NCBI RefSeq assembly: GCF_039904985.1
Contig: NZ_CP157005.1
Location: 434,001 to 498,000, forward strand
Reading direction: 5' to 3'
Length of the DNA: 64,000 nt
Source of the DNA: Methylomonas sp. AM2-LC
Lineage (GTDB): Bacteria > Pseudomonadota > Gammaproteobacteria > Methylococcales > Methylomonadaceae
Under the pieces are notes generated by a model, which was given only the letters and a program-made list of their open reading frames with translations, was not told the DNA's origin and ran no database searches. Shown here in pieces: positions 10,052 to 17,938 of this stretch (the stretch's first letter is position 1; each line of letters begins with the position of its first letter). Made by a program: the position numbers and the translations under genes.

Positions 10052-11584
10052 CTAGATAACAATACACTGGTTACGACCATTTTGCTTGGCCTGATATAAA
10101 GCCTTATCGGCACGTTCAAAAATAGTTTCATGCGTATCGCTAGTTAAATACTGACTAAGACCGCAAGATAAAGTGATAGAAATTTTATCGCCTGATGCTT
10201 TAAAATTAGCTTTTTCAACAGTGGTTCGTAACTTATTGGCCACAAGTAAAGCTGTCTGTACATCCGTATCTGGAAACAGCATAACGAATTCTTCACCGCC
10301 AAAACGCGCTACAAAGTCAGATTTTCGACAGTGTTCTTGTAGTATTTGGGCAATCACAATCAATGCTTTGTCACCTGTTTTATGTCCATAGCTATCATTG
10401 ATTTTTTTAAAGTAATCAATATCCCAAATCAGCATGGTTAACGGTAAACCATTACGTTGGCAACGTGCAACTTCACTCGTCATGCGTTCTTCAAAAGCAA
10501 GTCGGTTAGGTAGATGAGTAAGCGGGTCACGAGTTGCATTTTGTTGAGCGACTTCTAGTTTGACTTTAAGTTCGGTGGATTCTGTTTCCATTTCCCTTAT
10601 TTTTTGTGTCAAGCTATGTAAGTCGACTTGAAAGTTTTCACGTTCTAATTGTTCTTGTTGGTTATGTACTTGAATTTGTTGGCTAATACTAGTAAGGTGC
10701 GTGTTGACCAATTGCTTTAAAGCTTCCAGGTGAGTTGCACTGTTCGAAATGTTTTGTAGATCAACCATTTGTCTGGTAACTGATTCATCAAAATGATTTC
10801 GGTTTAGGCTGGCTTTTTCTGTGGCATGATCAACCCCGGTGGCTGTTATGGCTATTTCTGCCAATTGTTCAGTCAGTCGAGATAAAAACTGGGTCATTTC
10901 GAATTGTTCCAGAGCCTGATGTTTTTTTACAGCAAGCAGCAAGGAAACCGTATTATCAAAAATAGAGACGAGCGATTTGATATTAATTTCTGATGTTAAT
11001 CGCGCTTTAATTTGCTCAAGTTGTTCGGAGAAACTTGATGGGATATCGGTAAACTCCAGCAAATGCATTAAATGAGCGCGAATAGCCTTGTGTTCTGAAT
11101 CGGGTAATTCGATGCCAAAATAAACACTTCCTGCTGGTTTTTCATCAACGACTTCTAATAAAGAGACAATCAGGCTTTGCGTATTTTTAAAGCCCTGATG
11201 ATCATATTTATCCTGAATCGTGTCGAGTACGGCTTGATGCTGGGGATATTGATTGTGCAAAAATTCGAACAATAAAAAACTATCAAATTCACGTTTGGAA
11301 TTATTGTCGCCCAAGGTCATTAGGACGTTTGAAAAAGCTTCTAGCTCAGTTTTTAATTGCTCAGTTTGTAATCTATCTTTTAATATATTTCGAATGCGAT
11401 TAAGATGAGGATCTAGTTCCCGATTAAGTCCTTTAATGGCTAGTGCAAAACGAACAATAGTTTTACACAGTAATTCTTCATTGGCTCTATAGCTATTATC
11501 GAGTTGCTCTTGGCTATCCAATAAATGGTAGTATTTATCTTTCCACTTATCCTGATTGTCGTCCTTGTTTCTTAGAAAGGCCAT
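10052..11584 (-). CDS. diguanylate cyclase (GGDEF), first of a tandem pair
   Basis: This 510-residue protein resembles its downstream neighbour in architecture: a long helical N-terminal region (about 1-350) with probable coiled coil, then a GGDEF domain with GGEEF at 429-433, Asp388 in WDIDYF and an RxxD inhibitory site (RKSD, 420-423). Both cyclases look catalytically intact. There is no signal peptide or membrane helix, so it is probably cytoplasmic. The pair probably arose by duplication, and their different N-termini suggest different inputs. Confidence 0.88.
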   Translation of the reverse strand: MAFLRNKDDNQDKWKDKYYHLLDSQEQLDNSYRANEELLCKTIVRFALAIKGLNRELDPHLNRIRNILKDRLQTEQLKTELEAFSNVLMTLGDNNSKREFDSFLLFEFLHNQYPQHQAVLDTIQDKYDHQGFKNTQSLIVSLLEVVDEKPAGSVYFGIELPDSEHKAIRAHLMHLLEFTDIPSSFSEQLEQIKARLTSEINIKSLVSIFDNTVSLLLAVKKHQALEQFEMTQFLSRLTEQLAEIAITATGVDHATEKASLNRNHFDESVTRQMVDLQNISNSATHLEALKQLVNTHLTSISQQIQVHNQQEQLERENFQVDLHSLTQKIREMETESTELKVKLEVAQQNATRDPLTHLPNRLAFEERMTSEVARCQRNGLPLTMLIWDIDYFKKINDSYGHKTGDKALIVIAQILQEHCRKSDFVARFGGEEFVMLFPDTDVQTALLVANKLRTTVEKANFKASGDKISITLSCGLSQYLTSDTHETIFERADKALYQAKQNGRNQCIVI

Positions 11585-11683
11585 GGCGTTTTAGATTTGA
11601 CCAGTTAATTGGTTAGTAAATAACAAATTATAGACTATATATAGAATTAAGCGACCACACATCCTTGTGCTTAAGGTTAGAAC

Positions 11684-12289
11684 TTATTTGTTACTTTCTT
11701 TTTGAATCAGTTGATTAACCACATTGAGCATGTTTTCCTGCGATTTTGCTGATGGCCCTGTTACACGATATTTACCGTTAACAATCAGGGCTGGAACTCC
11801 AGATATTCCATAACGTGATCCCATGCTTTCAGCCTGACGTTCTTTGGTGTAAACCGCAAATGAATTATATGCGTTGTGAAAGTCTTCTGCTTTCACACCA
11901 TGATCAACAAAAAATTTTGCGGCTTCTTCTTCAGTAAGCAGTTTTTCCTTTTTATTTTGGATAGCATCAAAAATATCAGCATGCACTTTATCCAGAATAC
12001 CTAACGCTTCTGCGGTATAAAATATTTTGGCGTGTTTGCCCCATGCTTCACTAAATACGGCTGGTTGACGTATGAAGCGCACATTAGCGGGTTTGTTTTT
12101 TAGCCAGGCGGACATTGCTGGTTCAAGATGATAGCAATGCGGACAGCCATACCAGAAAAACTCTATGACTTCGATTTTATCTGGGTTTTCTACCGGTTGT
12201 GCAGGTGAAATAACTTCATAGCCGTCTTCAGCATAAGCCGCTTGACCAATACACAATAGCAGTAAAAATATAATTTTTTTCAACATCAT
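11684..12289 (-). CDS. dsbA: thiol:disulfide interchange protein DsbA
   Basis: DsbA introduces disulfide bonds into exported proteins. The 201-residue precursor has a signal peptide (about residues 1-20, ending AAYA), the thioredoxin active site CPHC at 49-52, and the cis-proline loop SGVPALIVNG. The start is one of two adjacent ATGs with a GGAGA site upstream. It lies downstream of and in the same orientation as the cytochrome c4 gene; both products are periplasmic. A natural user of its activity is the type IV pilus system elsewhere in the window (inference). Confidence 0.93.
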   Translation of the reverse strand: MMLKKIIFLLLLCIGQAAYAEDGYEVISPAQPVENPDKIEVIEFFWYGCPHCYHLEPAMSAWLKNKPANVRFIRQPAVFSEAWGKHAKIFYTAEALGILDKVHADIFDAIQNKKEKLLTEEEAAKFFVDHGVKAEDFHNAYNSFAVYTKERQAESMGSRYGISGVPALIVNGKYRVTGPSAKSQENMLNVVNQLIQKESNK

Positions 12290-12411
12290 CGTTCTCCGTT
12301 AAATTATAAAATCCAGTTAAAAATTGGTTGCATTGATTAAGTTGCGTCACATTTGTAAAATGTTGTATCCATTGCCAATGCGCTTTTGGGTAGATTTAAC
12401 CTAAAATCAGT

Positions 12412-13089
12412 TTATTTCATGGTCGAAATATAGTAAGAAACTGAGGTAATTTCCTGCTCAGTCATTTTAGTGGCAATCATATGCATCATATTTTCATTAC
12501 TTTTACTGCGCACACCCGTTTTAAAATCAGTTAAAGTTTTTATCAGGTAATCGGCATGCTGTGAATGTAAAGCCGGGAAGTTTGCGGGTCTGTTACCTTC
12601 ACCAAAAGGTCCGTGACAAGCTATACAGGCCGAAACAGCTGTCGACAAATTACCATTACGGTATAAATCCCCACCTTTATGGATCAGATTTTCCAGTTCA
12701 GCCTTTTTCTCTTCATTAGTTTTAGCTGGGGCGTCGTCGTCATCACTGACAGGTAAAACCGGTGCAAGATTAGCTGCAATTTTATTATGTGCATAATAAT
12801 CGGCAATTTCTTCAATACTTTGTTCGTCCAAGCTGGCCGCAAGTGGAGCCATCATGGGTGATATGCGTGCACCGCTTTTAAATGCTTGTAATTGCTTAAT
12901 TAAATAGCCTTTATGCTGGCCTGCCAACTTTGGAAAACTTGGCATTGTACTATTGCCATCTTCACCATGACAACCTGCACAACTAGCGGTTTTAGATTTA
13001 CCGATACCTGAATTACCCTGTGCACGGACATTAGCCGTACTGACTATCAGTGCCAGAGAAATGGAAACAGTCAGCAGTGTTTTTATCAT
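12412..13089 (-). CDS. dihaem cytochrome c4 family protein
   Basis: This 225-residue precursor has a signal peptide (to about residue 23) and two covalent haem motifs, CAGCH at 37-41 and CIACH at 155-159, each in a class I cytochrome c domain. Methionines in the SPMMAP and ENMMHM segments are candidate axial ligands. Cytochrome c4 carries electrons in the periplasm to terminal oxidases or other acceptors. The acidic linker around residues 116-120 (DDDDA) is unremarkable. A good AGGGG site precedes the ATG. Confidence 0.9.
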   Translation of the reverse strand: MIKTLLTVSISLALIVSTANVRAQGNSGIGKSKTASCAGCHGEDGNSTMPSFPKLAGQHKGYLIKQLQAFKSGARISPMMAPLAASLDEQSIEEIADYYAHNKIAANLAPVLPVSDDDDAPAKTNEEKKAELENLIHKGGDLYRNGNLSTAVSACIACHGPFGEGNRPANFPALHSQHADYLIKTLTDFKTGVRSKSNENMMHMIATKMTEQEITSVSYYISTMK

Positions 13090-13198
13090 TATTAGCCCCT
13101 GTAAGGAATATTAATCAACATAAAGCCGTCTGTTAAACAAGCGCAGACGTTATAATAGTGGGATTCTAACCGATTTATAACGACTAAGCGAGATAGCG

Positions 13199-13816
13199 AT
13201 GAATCCAGTTTACCATCAGACCAAATTCATCAATAGTGCCCCGCGCTTACAGGATGCCCCACCGGATCAAGGCATGGAGATTGCCTTTGCTGGACGCTCT
13301 AATGCTGGAAAGTCAAGTGCTATCAATACATTAGTGCAACAGAATGCGTTGGCAAGAGTCAGTAAAACCCCTGGACGAACCCAGTTATTGAATTTTTTTG
13401 AGGTTGATGCACAACGTAAACTGGTCGATTTGCCGGGGTATGGTTATGCTAAAGTACCGGAATCAGTCAAAAAAGACTGGCAAAAAATGATACAAATCTA
13501 TCTATGCGAACGTAATGCCTTATGTGGCATCGTATTAGTCATGGATATTCGTCACCCATTGACCGATTTTGACTGGAAAATGGTCGAATGGTGCGAACAG
13601 GCACAATTACCTCTGCACATTTTGCTGACTAAAGCGGATAAGCTTAATTTTGGTGCGGCCAAAAATACGCTGCTACAGGTGCAAAAAGATTTAGGTCAAG
13701 TGAGTATCGAGGTCACATTGCAACTGTTTTCGGCACTTAACAAAACCGGCATTAATGATATTCATCATGTGCTGGATGAATGGTTCAAGTTTAAAAAGCC
13801 GCAGCCTGATAGTTAA
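13199..13816 (+). CDS. engB: ribosome biogenesis GTP-binding protein EngB (YihA/YsxC)
   Basis: This 205-residue GTPase has the EngB layout: G1 GRSNAGKS at residues 32-39, the RTQLLNFF switch region, G3 DLPGYGYA and G4 TKAD. The family is essential in many bacteria and acts in assembly of the large ribosomal subunit. It is divergent from the cytochrome c4 gene; the 109-base gap holds a TATAAT box at 13151-13156, but no convincing -35 element, so I do not list a promoter. Confidence 0.95.
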   Translation: MNPVYHQTKFINSAPRLQDAPPDQGMEIAFAGRSNAGKSSAINTLVQQNALARVSKTPGRTQLLNFFEVDAQRKLVDLPGYGYAKVPESVKKDWQKMIQIYLCERNALCGIVLVMDIRHPLTDFDWKMVEWCEQAQLPLHILLTKADKLNFGAAKNTLLQVQKDLGQVSIEVTLQLFSALNKTGINDIHHVLDEWFKFKKPQPDS

Positions 13817-13843
13817 TGAATGTGAATGTATTATTGATTGTGT

Positions 13844-13867
13844 TTTATGAACTTTCGGATTCATAAA
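13844..13867. terminator. AT-rich hairpin between engB and the hypothetical gene
   Basis: A perfect 8-bp stem, TTTATGAA/TTCATAAA, encloses an 8-base loop containing TTCGG and is followed on the + strand by GTTTTG. It could be a weak terminator for engB. It overlaps the stop of the convergent hypothetical gene. The stem is AT-rich, so confidence is low. Confidence 0.35.
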
Positions 13868-14172
13868 GTTTTGTCTTGTATAGGGATCGTTCTTTCGTAG
13901 CAATTATTTAAATATTCTGAGAACTCAGAAACAGCAGCATCAAAATCCCCAATTTTTAAATCATAAAAACTGATAGATTTATCGGGTGGCTGGCAAATAA
14001 ACAAAGTCTTATTCTCTAAGTCGATAAGAAACATTTTCCAGCCATCAAAAATATCAACATTAATTTTAATTTCGAATCTAGCCGGTGAGTCGATGAACTC
14101 AATATAAGTGCTTTTATCCCCATGGGTATAAATCAATTCACATAAAACATCGTAAGCGCGTAGCGCTACCAC
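13861..14172 (-). CDS. hypothetical protein, possibly truncated at the 5' end
   Basis: I do not recognise this 103-residue product, which is acidic and rich in aromatic residues (for example DIFDGWKMFLIDLENKTLF). The GTG start has no ribosome binding site, and the frame stays open about 36 bases further upstream to a TGA at 14106-14108's upstream neighbourhood near 14206, so the true N-terminus may have been lost where IS66 DNA joins at about 14217. It could be a remnant of a gene cut by that element. There is no signal peptide or membrane helix. Confidence 0.45.
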   Translation of the reverse strand: MVALRAYDVLCELIYTHGDKSTYIEFIDSPARFEIKINVDIFDGWKMFLIDLENKTLFICQPPDKSISFYDLKIGDFDAAVSEFSEYLNNCYERTIPIQDKTL

Positions 14173-14216
14173 ACAGGGGTTTTGATCGGGTACAGTTTCA
14201 CGGCTTCAATCCAGGC

Positions 14217-14375
14217 AATACGGTTATTAGGCCAGATAGGCAGTTTTTCTAAAGTGTCTTTTCGCCATTCGGAAGGGTTAAGTCCATTCAACTTGGCCGT
14301 ACCCAGTAGGGTTTGAATAGCAGCGGCGCGTTGACCTGCACGCTCAGAACCCGCGAAGAGCCAATTTTTTTTTTT
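14217..14375 (-). pseudogene. IS66 transposase remnant, 3' part
   Basis: The minus strand encodes KNWLFAGSERAGQ and then AAIQTLLGTAKLNGL, which are diagnostic for the C-terminal end of IS66-family transposases, continuing to LEKLPIWPNNRI. The usual ending after NRI (DELLP-like) is missing; the reading continues 17 unrelated codons to a stop at 14166. The preceding part of the same transposase lies 3.4 kb away at 17837-17938, on the other side of the RIT element. No IS66 terminal repeats remain. Confidence 0.85.
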
Positions 14376-14399
14376 ATGCAAAGCTTTGCATAAAAAAAA
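14368..14399. repeat. 32-bp perfect palindrome at the left edge of the RIT element
   Basis: The core ATGCAAAGCTTTGCAT is flanked by eight T on the left and eight A on the right, making a perfect 32-bp palindrome. It lies between the left inverted repeat of the RIT element and the IS66 remnant, and has no counterpart at the right end. The T tract precedes the stem and the A tract follows it on both strands, so this is not a Rho-independent terminator. Confidence 0.85.
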
Positions 14400-14427
14400 T
14401 TATGCTCAGTCAGTTATTATGCTGAGT
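14398..14427 (+). repeat. left terminal inverted repeat of the RIT element
   Basis: This 30-bp sequence is the exact reverse complement of 17807-17836. Within it, ATGCTCAG and ATGCTGAG form a near-direct pair and CTCAG/CTGAG an inverted pair, as expected for two recombinase-binding arms around a crossover core. About 15 bases further in, GCGGAAAGCC (from 14442) and a later GGCTTTCAGCGC can pair as an imperfect subterminal hairpin. Confidence 0.92.
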
Positions 14428-14552
14428 TTACCTGTAACTATGCGGAAAGCCGCGTAACAATTAGGCTTTCAGCGCAATAGAGCTGTTTTTTAACTCAACA
14501 TAATAAATTGGTGGTTTTATGTAGTTCCTCTTGCTTTCATCAGGAATACATC

Positions 14553-15800
14553 ATGCCTACCAAAATTCAACCAACGGGATTATCCCGCCTAGCCTTGCTC
14601 GTCGATGCACCGCTTAGCTGCATTGCCACCCCATACATTGAAGCATTACAAAAACAGCAATATGCCAAACATACTATTGAACTTTACCTTAAATGTATTA
14701 TTCGTTTTAGTTGCTGGCTAAAAACAGAAAACCTAGATTTATCAAGTGTCACACCTAAACTGATTGACCACTACCTTAATGATTTAATGTTGCTGTACCC
14801 AGCAACGGTAGATGCCCGCTACTTCATTAGAATGGACAGAGCAGCTTTAAGGTGTTTGCTAATTCTTTTGCCTAAACAGCAGGTACAAATCACAAAAAAA
14901 CCGATAGAAGCAGAACTTGATCGATTTTCTGATTATCTGCTTAACATTTGCGGGATTTCGCCACAGACCTGTGTAAATCGTCGCCAGCATATTTGCGCCT
15001 TTCTTAAACATCGATTTGACACAGCTCCACCTGATATTTCTCAGATTTCCGGTGACGATATTGATGCCTTTTTTCAACACCTAGCTTTGAAGTGGCAGCC
15101 AGCATCGCTTAGAGAGGTTAGCTCAAGCGTACGCAGTTACCTGCGCTTCCTCGCCTTGCAGGGGAAGCACATTTCTGTATTGCTGGCTTTTATTCCAAAA
15201 ATTTCATCCTGTTCGCATGCGACACTACCCAAGGTGCTAACTGACATCCAAGTCGATGCTTTTTTAAAGGCATTCGATTGTTCTTATCCGGTCGGTATGC
15301 GCGATTATGCCATAGCTCGCTGCTTGCTCGACCTGGGTTTACGCGGTCAAGAAACAGCCTATTTAACGCTGGATTCTGTGGATTGGCGTAACGCAACGCT
15401 GACCATCAATATTAACAAGAGCAAGCGAGTACAGCAATTGCCACTTTCCACTTCAACTGGGCAAGCAATCGCTCAATATCTGTTCGCAGGCCGACCACAG
15501 ACAACCAGTCGAATCCTGTTTATTCGGCATAGAGCCCCTTTTAATCAACCGTTAGGTGTACCTGCCATCCGCAGCGCGATGAATCGTGCATTTGTTCGTT
15601 GCGGTTTACGAAGTCAATTTTGCAATACCCATGCTCTACGGTCAACAACTGCGACACGACTACAAAAGGCAGGAGCATCCATTAAGGAAATTGCGGATTT
15701 ACTAAGACATCAAAGCCTTGATACCGCAAAGACGTATGCCCGAGTTGACATTGAGCTTTTGCGTACTGTGGCGTTACCTTGGCCAGGGAGTTGCTCATGA
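14553..15800 (+). CDS. RIT tyrosine recombinase, first of three
   Basis: This 415-residue tyrosine recombinase has an N-terminal SAM-like DNA-binding region and a C-terminal catalytic domain. Catalytic residues visible are the first Arg in LDLGLRGQE, His-x-x-Arg in HALRSTTATRL, the His in LLRHQSLDTAKTY and the terminal Tyr nucleophile of that segment. The ATG at 14553 was chosen because AGGAA lies six bases upstream; an in-frame GTG or ATG 45 bases earlier lacks a site. Its TGA overlaps the ATG of the next recombinase (ATGA). Confidence 0.9.
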   Translation: MPTKIQPTGLSRLALLVDAPLSCIATPYIEALQKQQYAKHTIELYLKCIIRFSCWLKTENLDLSSVTPKLIDHYLNDLMLLYPATVDARYFIRMDRAALRCLLILLPKQQVQITKKPIEAELDRFSDYLLNICGISPQTCVNRRQHICAFLKHRFDTAPPDISQISGDDIDAFFQHLALKWQPASLREVSSSVRSYLRFLALQGKHISVLLAFIPKISSCSHATLPKVLTDIQVDAFLKAFDCSYPVGMRDYAIARCLLDLGLRGQETAYLTLDSVDWRNATLTININKSKRVQQLPLSTSTGQAIAQYLFAGRPQTTSRILFIRHRAPFNQPLGVPAIRSAMNRAFVRCGLRSQFCNTHALRSTTATRLQKAGASIKEIADLLRHQSLDTAKTYARVDIELLRTVALPWPGSCS

Positions 15801-16756
15801 AATCCAATTTCTGGAAGTTGCGGGTCGAAGCTTATTTAGTACATCGCCACAGTCTAGGTTATAAACTATCCATTGATGAAACCGTACTTAATGGATTTGC
15901 CCGCTACGCTGATGATCAGGGCGATCAGTATTGCCTGACGTTAGAACTTGCCGTGCAATGGGCTCGCCAATCGAAACGAAGTCAACCCATCACTTGGGCG
16001 CGCCGACTTGAAGTTCTACGTGGATTTGCTCGATTCTGTTTGCGGATTGATCCCGCTACGGTGATTCCACCAATAGGATTATTCGGCCCTGCCCATCGGC
16101 GACTTATTCCGCATATCTATACAGAAGCCGAACTCATTGCGCTGCTCAATGCAACTGATAATCTCGTTTCTCATCACGGCTTACGTCCCGCCACCTGTCG
16201 AACTGTTTTCGGTCTATTGGCTTCAAGTGGATTACGCATATCCGAAGCGACATCGCTAACTTGTAGTGAGGTTGATCTTGATGATGGCGTGCTTTATATC
16301 CATGAGACCAAATTCCTGAAAAGTCGCTGGGTTCCGTTACATCCAAGCACCACCCAATCACTAATCGACTACGCCAAGCTACGTAATCAAATCATATCTC
16401 ATCCAGCCTGCAATCGTTTTTTCTTGTCTGACGAAGGACAGCCCATTAAACGGGCAAATATTATGTATGCCTTGCATTCGATTTGCCAAGAATTTGGCTG
16501 GAAGCCTCGTGGAGATTATGTACATCATCGACTACATGATTTTCGACATACATTCATTGTTCATAGCATGTTGCGATTTTACCAGCAAGGTATTGATGTT
16601 GACCACGCCGTGCTTGCTTTATCAACTTATGTTGGACATGCGCGAATCAGCGATACCTACTGGTATTTCACTGGCATTCCAGAACTGATGTCAATCGCAG
16701 CGGAACGTTTTGAAAGATATTCGAAGGAGATCAGCAATGAACAGTTTGCTAACTAA
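15797..16756 (+). CDS. RIT tyrosine recombinase, second of three
   Basis: This 319-residue tyrosine recombinase has the first catalytic Arg in SSGLRISEA, a central Lys in ETKFLKSRW, His-x-x-Arg in HDFRHTF, His in YVGHARISDTYWYF and the Tyr nucleophile in the same segment. The ATG at 15797 overlaps the stop of the first gene and follows a CAGGGAG site. Its last 20 bases overlap the third gene. Strict overlap of all three genes implies coordinated synthesis, probably because the proteins act together. Confidence 0.9.
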   Translation: MKSNFWKLRVEAYLVHRHSLGYKLSIDETVLNGFARYADDQGDQYCLTLELAVQWARQSKRSQPITWARRLEVLRGFARFCLRIDPATVIPPIGLFGPAHRRLIPHIYTEAELIALLNATDNLVSHHGLRPATCRTVFGLLASSGLRISEATSLTCSEVDLDDGVLYIHETKFLKSRWVPLHPSTTQSLIDYAKLRNQIISHPACNRFFLSDEGQPIKRANIMYALHSICQEFGWKPRGDYVHHRLHDFRHTFIVHSMLRFYQQGIDVDHAVLALSTYVGHARISDTYWYFTGIPELMSIAAERFERYSKEISNEQFAN

Positions 16757-17750
16757 TCCCGCTGAATTTGCCGCCTTAGTTCAGCGCTTCTTTGTCGAAC
16801 GATTACTTCAGCAGAGAAATGCCAGCCCCAGAACAATCGCTGCCTATCGTGATACCTTTAGAATGCTCTTATGTTATGTCGAGCGCAAAATAGGTAAATC
16901 ACCAAACAAAATGGCTTTGATCGATTTTAATGTGGCATTGATACTCGACTTCCTGGCATACCTTGAATCGGAACGCCACAATACGATAAGAACACGAAAT
17001 GCTCGTTTGGCGACTATACGAGCTTTTGCACATTATGTGTCGCTACAATGTCCAGAGGCCATGCAGTTGACTCAACAAATCCAGGCGATTCCGATGAAGC
17101 GCTTTGAAAAACCTATGTTAGGCTTTCTATCTCGTGAAGAAATTCAGGCTTTGCTGGAAGCGCCCGACGATCAAACTTGGTATGGGTATCGGGATCGCAT
17201 TTTGTTGATTTTGCTTTATAACACTGGAGCTCGGGTGTCTGAGTTAATTGGTATTCGAGTGGCAGACGTTGAGTTAACCATTTCACCTTCGGTACGTCTA
17301 CATGGTAAGGGCCGCAAGCAACGCACTGTACCATTATGGAAAGATACCGCCACCAAAATACGTCAGTGGCTGCTGTATGCCAAGTTAAATCCAGAGCAAT
17401 CATTAGTGCCAACACGCAAAGGCTTACCAATGACTAGATCCAATGTGGCTGAGCGAATTGCATTAGCGGTCAGCTCGGCAATAAAGCATTGTCCTCAGTT
17501 ACAAGGTCGAAAAGTAACGCCACATACACTCCGCCACACTACAGCCATGCACTTACTACAAGCAGGTGTAGACATTACCATTATCGCTTTATGGTTGGGT
17601 CATGAAAACCCAGCAACTACCCATGGATATATTGAGGCTGACCTATCTATGAAAGAACGTGCTTTGTCGACAATAGCTCTGCCACCTGAAATTGGGCAGG
17701 TGCGCTATCATCCATCTGATGACCTTCTAAAGTTTTTGGAGAGCCTATAA
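16737..17750 (+). CDS. RIT tyrosine recombinase, third of three
   Basis: This 337-residue tyrosine recombinase is closest in appearance to XerC/D-type integrases: Arg in NTGARVSEL, Lys in LHGKGRKQR, His-x-x-Arg in TPHTLRHTTAMHLL, His in LGHENPATTHGY and the Tyr of that motif. The ATG at 16737 follows AAGGAGA. The three recombinases are clearly diverged from one another, as expected for RIT elements, where each position forms its own subfamily. Confidence 0.9.
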   Translation: MNSLLTNPAEFAALVQRFFVERLLQQRNASPRTIAAYRDTFRMLLCYVERKIGKSPNKMALIDFNVALILDFLAYLESERHNTIRTRNARLATIRAFAHYVSLQCPEAMQLTQQIQAIPMKRFEKPMLGFLSREEIQALLEAPDDQTWYGYRDRILLILLYNTGARVSELIGIRVADVELTISPSVRLHGKGRKQRTVPLWKDTATKIRQWLLYAKLNPEQSLVPTRKGLPMTRSNVAERIALAVSSAIKHCPQLQGRKVTPHTLRHTTAMHLLQAGVDITIIALWLGHENPATTHGYIEADLSMKERALSTIALPPEIGQVRYHPSDDLLKFLESL

Positions 17751-17760
17751 AATTATGCAC

Positions 17761-17796
17761 AGTCGGTAGCGCAGTAAGTATTGTGTGCTGCCGACT
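17761..17796. repeat. subterminal imperfect hairpin, right end of the RIT element
   Basis: AGTCGGTAGCGCA (17761-17773) pairs with TGTGCTGCCGACT (17784-17796) with two mismatches in 13. It lies between the stop of the third recombinase and the right terminal repeat. It could be an accessory recombinase site or a structural terminator; no T run follows. Confidence 0.55.
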
Positions 17797-17806
17797 TTCG
17801 ATAAAT

Positions 17807-17836
17807 ACTCAGCATAATAACTGACTGAGCATAATT
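17807..17836 (-). repeat. right terminal inverted repeat of the RIT element
   Basis: This 30-bp sequence begins ACTCAGCATAATAACTGACT and is the exact reverse complement of 14398-14427. Base 17837, immediately outside, is the last base of the intact IS66 AAG codon, which fixes the element boundary on this side. Confidence 0.92.
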
Positions 17837-17938
17837 CTTACCCAGAGAAATGGGCCGTATGCAGTTTTCCACGGGATTATTGTCTATGGGCAGATGTCCA
17901 GTATTGGCGTAACGCACGAACGCTGGCCAGCATTTAAG
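17837..17938 (-). pseudogene. IS66 transposase remnant, 5' part of the surviving fragment
   Basis: The minus strand encodes CWPAFVRYANTGHLP, then IDNNPVENCIRPISLGK, a signature block of IS66 transposases that carries the catalytic Glu region (NNPVEN). It directly precedes the KNWLFAG block found at 14375. The fragment begins abruptly at about 17938, fused in frame to a transglutaminase-like sequence; the first roughly 400 residues of the transposase are missing. The RIT element interrupts it at codon SLGK. Confidence 0.88.

Larger units (their letters stand above)
14398..17836 (+). mobile_element. recombinase-in-trio (RIT) element inserted in an IS66 remnant
   Basis: The 3439-base element is bounded by perfect 30-bp inverted repeats and carries three overlapping tyrosine recombinase genes in one direction, the hallmark of RIT elements. 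Its right boundary falls exactly after the AAG codon of SLGK in the IS66 transposase, and the transposase resumes at KNWLFAG beyond the left boundary, so the insertion site is clear. All three recombinases are full length with catalytic residues present, so it may still be active. There is no cargo gene. Confidence 0.88.

Noticed and set aside
13151..13156. TATAAT as the engB promoter
   Set aside because: No acceptable -35 element lies 15-19 bases upstream and there is no extended -10, so the match alone is too weak in AT-rich DNA.
14365..14400. Palindrome at the RIT edge as a Rho-independent terminator
   Set aside because: On both strands the T tract precedes the stem and an A tract follows, the reverse of what termination needs.
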